From Bradyrhizobium sp. 149 (GTDB taxonomy: Bacteria; Pseudomonadota; Alphaproteobacteria; Rhizobiales; Xanthobacteraceae), in contig NZ_JADPKK010000022.1 of assembly GCF_023073915.1 (NCBI RefSeq), positions 2,046,001 to 2,110,000 on the forward strand: 64,000 nt of DNA. The letters run 5' to 3'. The position numbers and the translations under genes were made by a program. Position 1 is the first letter of the stretch. Each line of letters opens with the position of its first letter. Under the pieces are notes generated by a model. It was given only the letters and a program-made list of their open reading frames with translations. It was not told where the DNA came from and made no database searches. This document shows positions 61,979 to 64,000 of this stretch, one piece after another.

Positions 61979-62764
61979 CTATACCGACTTGCGCCAGGGA
62001 ATAAGCATCGACACCCGCTGTTTGTACTGCCGGTACTCGTCGCCAAAGAGATCGATGAGGTCGTGCTCCTCCAGCGCGATGCCGACGAAAATGTAGAGCG
62101 TGGTCACGGCGGCGAACAGCAGATGGCCCGCGGTCATGACCGGCGCCGCCCAGAAGGCGATGATGAAGCCGAGATAGATCGGATGACGAACGAACTTGTA
62201 GAGCAGCGGCGTCTTGAAGCGCGGCGGCGATGCCTCCCTGCCGACGAGATGATTGGTCACCTGATGCAATCCGAACAACTCGAAATGATTGATGATGAAG
62301 GTCGAGGTGAACACCAGCACCCAGCCCACCAGCGCCAGCGTGACGATCGTCACAGCGATATCCGGGTTCGCGACGTCCCATATGACCGTGGGCAACGGAC
62401 GCCACTGCCAGAACAGGAGGAGCAGCGACAGGCTCGCGAACAGCACATAGGTCGAGCGCTCGACTGGCTTGGGGACGTACTGGGTCCACCATGCCTTGAA
62501 TTGCCGGCGCGCCATCACGCTGTGCTGGACCGCGAACAGGGCCATCAGGAGCAGATTGATGATGACGGCCTCGGCCGCTGGCGTATCGGTCCCGGTGTCG
62601 ATGGTCTTCGGCACCACCAGCCCCATGACGAAGCCGATGGCGTAGAGAATAGTGACGAAAAACACGAGATACGCCGCAATTCCGTACAGAAAGGCGATGA
62701 ACTTGAAAATGCGTGAGCCCGCATCCGGGCCGATGGGATGAACCTGATGATCAATTTGGGTCAT
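61979..62764 (-). CDS. mddA: MddA-like methanethiol S-methyltransferase (ICMT-like membrane enzyme)
   Basis: I start at the ATG at 62764 (MTQIDHQVHPIGPDAGSRI), with GGAG 7 bases upstream. The 261-residue protein has about five membrane segments, the AVQHSVMARRQFKAWWTQYV block (about 78-97), LLFWQWRPLPTVIW (about 116-129) and the ICMT-type SAM-binding tail YKFVRHPIYLGFIIAFW (about 190-206) with ALEEHDLIDLFGDEYRQY. MddA turns methanethiol into dimethyl sulfide with SAM. The close family also includes NnrU and other ICMT-like enzymes. It is divergent from the regulator at 62899. Confidence 0.68.
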   Translation of the reverse strand: MTQIDHQVHPIGPDAGSRIFKFIAFLYGIAAYLVFFVTILYAIGFVMGLVVPKTIDTGTDTPAAEAVIINLLLMALFAVQHSVMARRQFKAWWTQYVPKPVERSTYVLFASLSLLLLFWQWRPLPTVIWDVANPDIAVTIVTLALVGWVLVFTSTFIINHFELFGLHQVTNHLVGREASPPRFKTPLLYKFVRHPIYLGFIIAFWAAPVMTAGHLLFAAVTTLYIFVGIALEEHDLIDLFGDEYRQYKQRVSMLIPWRKSV

Positions 62765-62898
62765 AAACAGCTCCGTTGTGCCAAAACGCCGGCACTTCAT
62801 TGGTCGCTGCACCATGCCGCATCGGAGGTCTCAAGACTTTCGCAGACGGTTGATTTTCGCCTGAGACGACTTTGATTTTTGCTTGAGACGATAAAAAC

Positions 62899-64000
62899 GT
62901 GCGATTTCGCTTTGAAAACAACGTGCTCGACGGCGACCTGCGGGAACTCACCTGCAGCGGAGCCGCCGTGCCGTTGCAGCCGCAGGTGTTCGATCTCCTG
63001 CTCTATCTGGTGGCGCAGCGCACCCGTGTGGTCAGCAAGGATGACCTGATCAGCGAGATCTGGAGCGATCGGATCATCTCGGATTCCGCCCTGAACAGCC
63101 GGATCAATGCCGCGCGCAAGGCGCTCGGCGACGACGGTGCGAGCCAGCGGCTGATCAAGACCATTCCGCGCAAGGGCTTTCGTTTCGTTGGCGAAGTCCG
63201 GGAAGAAGTGGCAGCCTCGCCTGCCTCCGCTGAACCCGTCCCTGCCCTGCCGCGCGCCCTGGCGGACCGTCCGGCGGTCGCGGTACTCGCTTTCGAGAAC
63301 ATGAGCGGCGATCCCGCACAGGACTATTTTGGCGACGGGATCAGCGAGGACATCCTCACCGCGCTGTCGAAGCAGCGCTGGTTCATGGTGATCGCCCGCA
63401 ACTCGTCCTTCACTTACAAGGGGCGCGCGGTCCACATCCGGCGGATCGCCGAGGAACTCGGGGTCCGCTACATCGTCGAAGGCAGCGTGCGCAAGGCGGA
63501 CAACCGGGTGCGCATTACCGCACAGCTCAACGACGCCACATCGGGCAGCCATCTCTGGGCCGAGCGCTACGACCGCGAGCTGGTCGACGTGTTCGCCGTG
63601 CAGGACGAGATCACCAACGCGATCGCCGCGGCGATCGAGCCGCAGATCCATGCGGCGGAAAGTTTTCGCACCCATCGCAAGCCCCCTGCGAGCCTGGATG
63701 CCTGGGATCTGCTGATGCGGGCGCTGTCGCATTACTGGCGGGTGACGCGGCGGGATCACGAGACCGCGCGGGTTCTGCTGGAACGCGCGGTCGGCATCGA
63801 CCCGAACTACGGCCAGGCGCTGTCGGTGCTCGCGGCGAACCACATGTTCGGCGTACATCTCGGCTGGGCCGAGCTTACGGTGGTGGCGCCTGTGGCGGAA
63901 GCCGCCGCGCTCACCGCGGTGCGCTGCGACCATGAGGACGCTTGGGCGCACGCCGCCCTGGGCAGCGTCTACTTCTCGACGCGAAGGCTTGCGGACGCGC
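62899..64000 (+). CDS. wHTH-TPR regulator, second paralogue, cut by the window end
   Basis: A GTG at 62899 (read MRFRFENNVLDGDLRELT) opens a frame that stays open to the last base, 367 codons, so the 3' end is missing. It has the same winged helix (VFDLLLYLVAQRTRVVSKDD, INAARKALGD, IKTIPRKGFRFVGEV), a domain with AVAVLAFENMSGDPAQDYFG and a TPR start. It is very like the protein at 59744-61303, with long blocks such as GSHLWAERYDREL identical. It is divergent from the MddA-like gene across 134 bases and may control it. Confidence 0.88.
   Translation, partial: MRFRFENNVLDGDLRELTCSGAAVPLQPQVFDLLLYLVAQRTRVVSKDDLISEIWSDRIISDSALNSRINAARKALGDDGASQRLIKTIPRKGFRFVGEVREEVAASPASAEPVPALPRALADRPAVAVLAFENMSGDPAQDYFGDGISEDILTALSKQRWFMVIARNSSFTYKGRAVHIRRIAEELGVRYIVEGSVRKADNRVRITAQLNDATSGSHLWAERYDRELVDVFAVQDEITNAIAAAIEPQIHAAESFRTHRKPPASLDAWDLLMRALSHYWRVTRRDHETARVLLERAVGIDPNYGQALSVLAANHMFGVHLGWAELTVVAPVAEAAALTAVRCDHEDAWAHAALGSVYFSTRRLADA

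Overview
The window looks like a chromosomal segment of a Bradyrhizobium-type alphaproteobacterium. The evidence is high GC, a Porin_2-family porin with the rhizobial mature start, dispersed rhizobial palindromes (two 'cattgcgagcg...' elements, one 'ccgaaaaccggttcccacttttcgggatcatgcgc' type element and several 'cctctcccc/ggggagagg' hairpins), and many ABC importers with acyl-CoA genes. I saw no tRNA, rRNA, CRISPR array, IS element or prophage. Several gene starts were moved from the longest reading frame because of Shine-Dalgarno position, signal peptide or operon overlap.

Layout. 1-5.7 kb: a 5' gene fragment, a possible small RNA, a major porin with promoter and terminator, an MHS-type organic-acid transporter with a LysR regulator, and a DUF1127-GNAT pair. 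5.8-10.6 kb: acyl-CoA and alcohol metabolism (enoyl-CoA hydratase, an SDR lacking the catalytic Tyr, acyl-CoA dehydrogenase, zinc alcohol dehydrogenase). 10.6-15.1 kb: a GT-C membrane glycosyltransferase, a DUF1488-like protein, a TPR protein and AMP nucleosidase. 15.2-18.3 kb: a two-gene type I secretion unit (ABC exporter and HlyD-type adaptor, ATGA overlap). 18.6-28.3 kb: a stress membrane protein and a peptide-type ABC importer in which an amidase and a small AtzG/GatC-like partner sit between the two ATPases with four-base overlaps; two paralogous binding proteins lie head to head.

28.4-42.5 kb is the most notable region. It has a CHASE2-adenylate cyclase, a 3065-residue FecR/VCBS/RTX surface protein and, divergent from it, a periplasmic BTLCP (LapG-type) cysteine protease with Cys149-His184-Asp199 and the flanking acidic calcium-site residues. 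The giant protein carries a TAAG motif (residues 351-354) just after its FecR-like domain, so a LapA/LapG-like release system is a reasonable hypothesis. The T1SS pair at 15-18 kb is a possible exporter. A protein with LprI-like repeats follows.

42.5-49.4 kb: a complete branched-chain-type ABC importer (livH-M-G-F and livK) with an acyl-CoA ligase inside the operon. 49.6-51.9 kb: an ABC exporter pair. 51.9-52.6 kb: a VapBC-type toxin-antitoxin pair with a candidate operator. 52.7-59.4 kb: mixed hydrolases, a cupin, a SUKH-like orphan protein, an M29 aminopeptidase and a fumarase/aspartase-superfamily lyase. 59.7-64 kb: two paralogous GTG-initiated wHTH-TPR regulators flank a GFA-family protein and a MddA-like methyltransferase; the second regulator runs off the window end.
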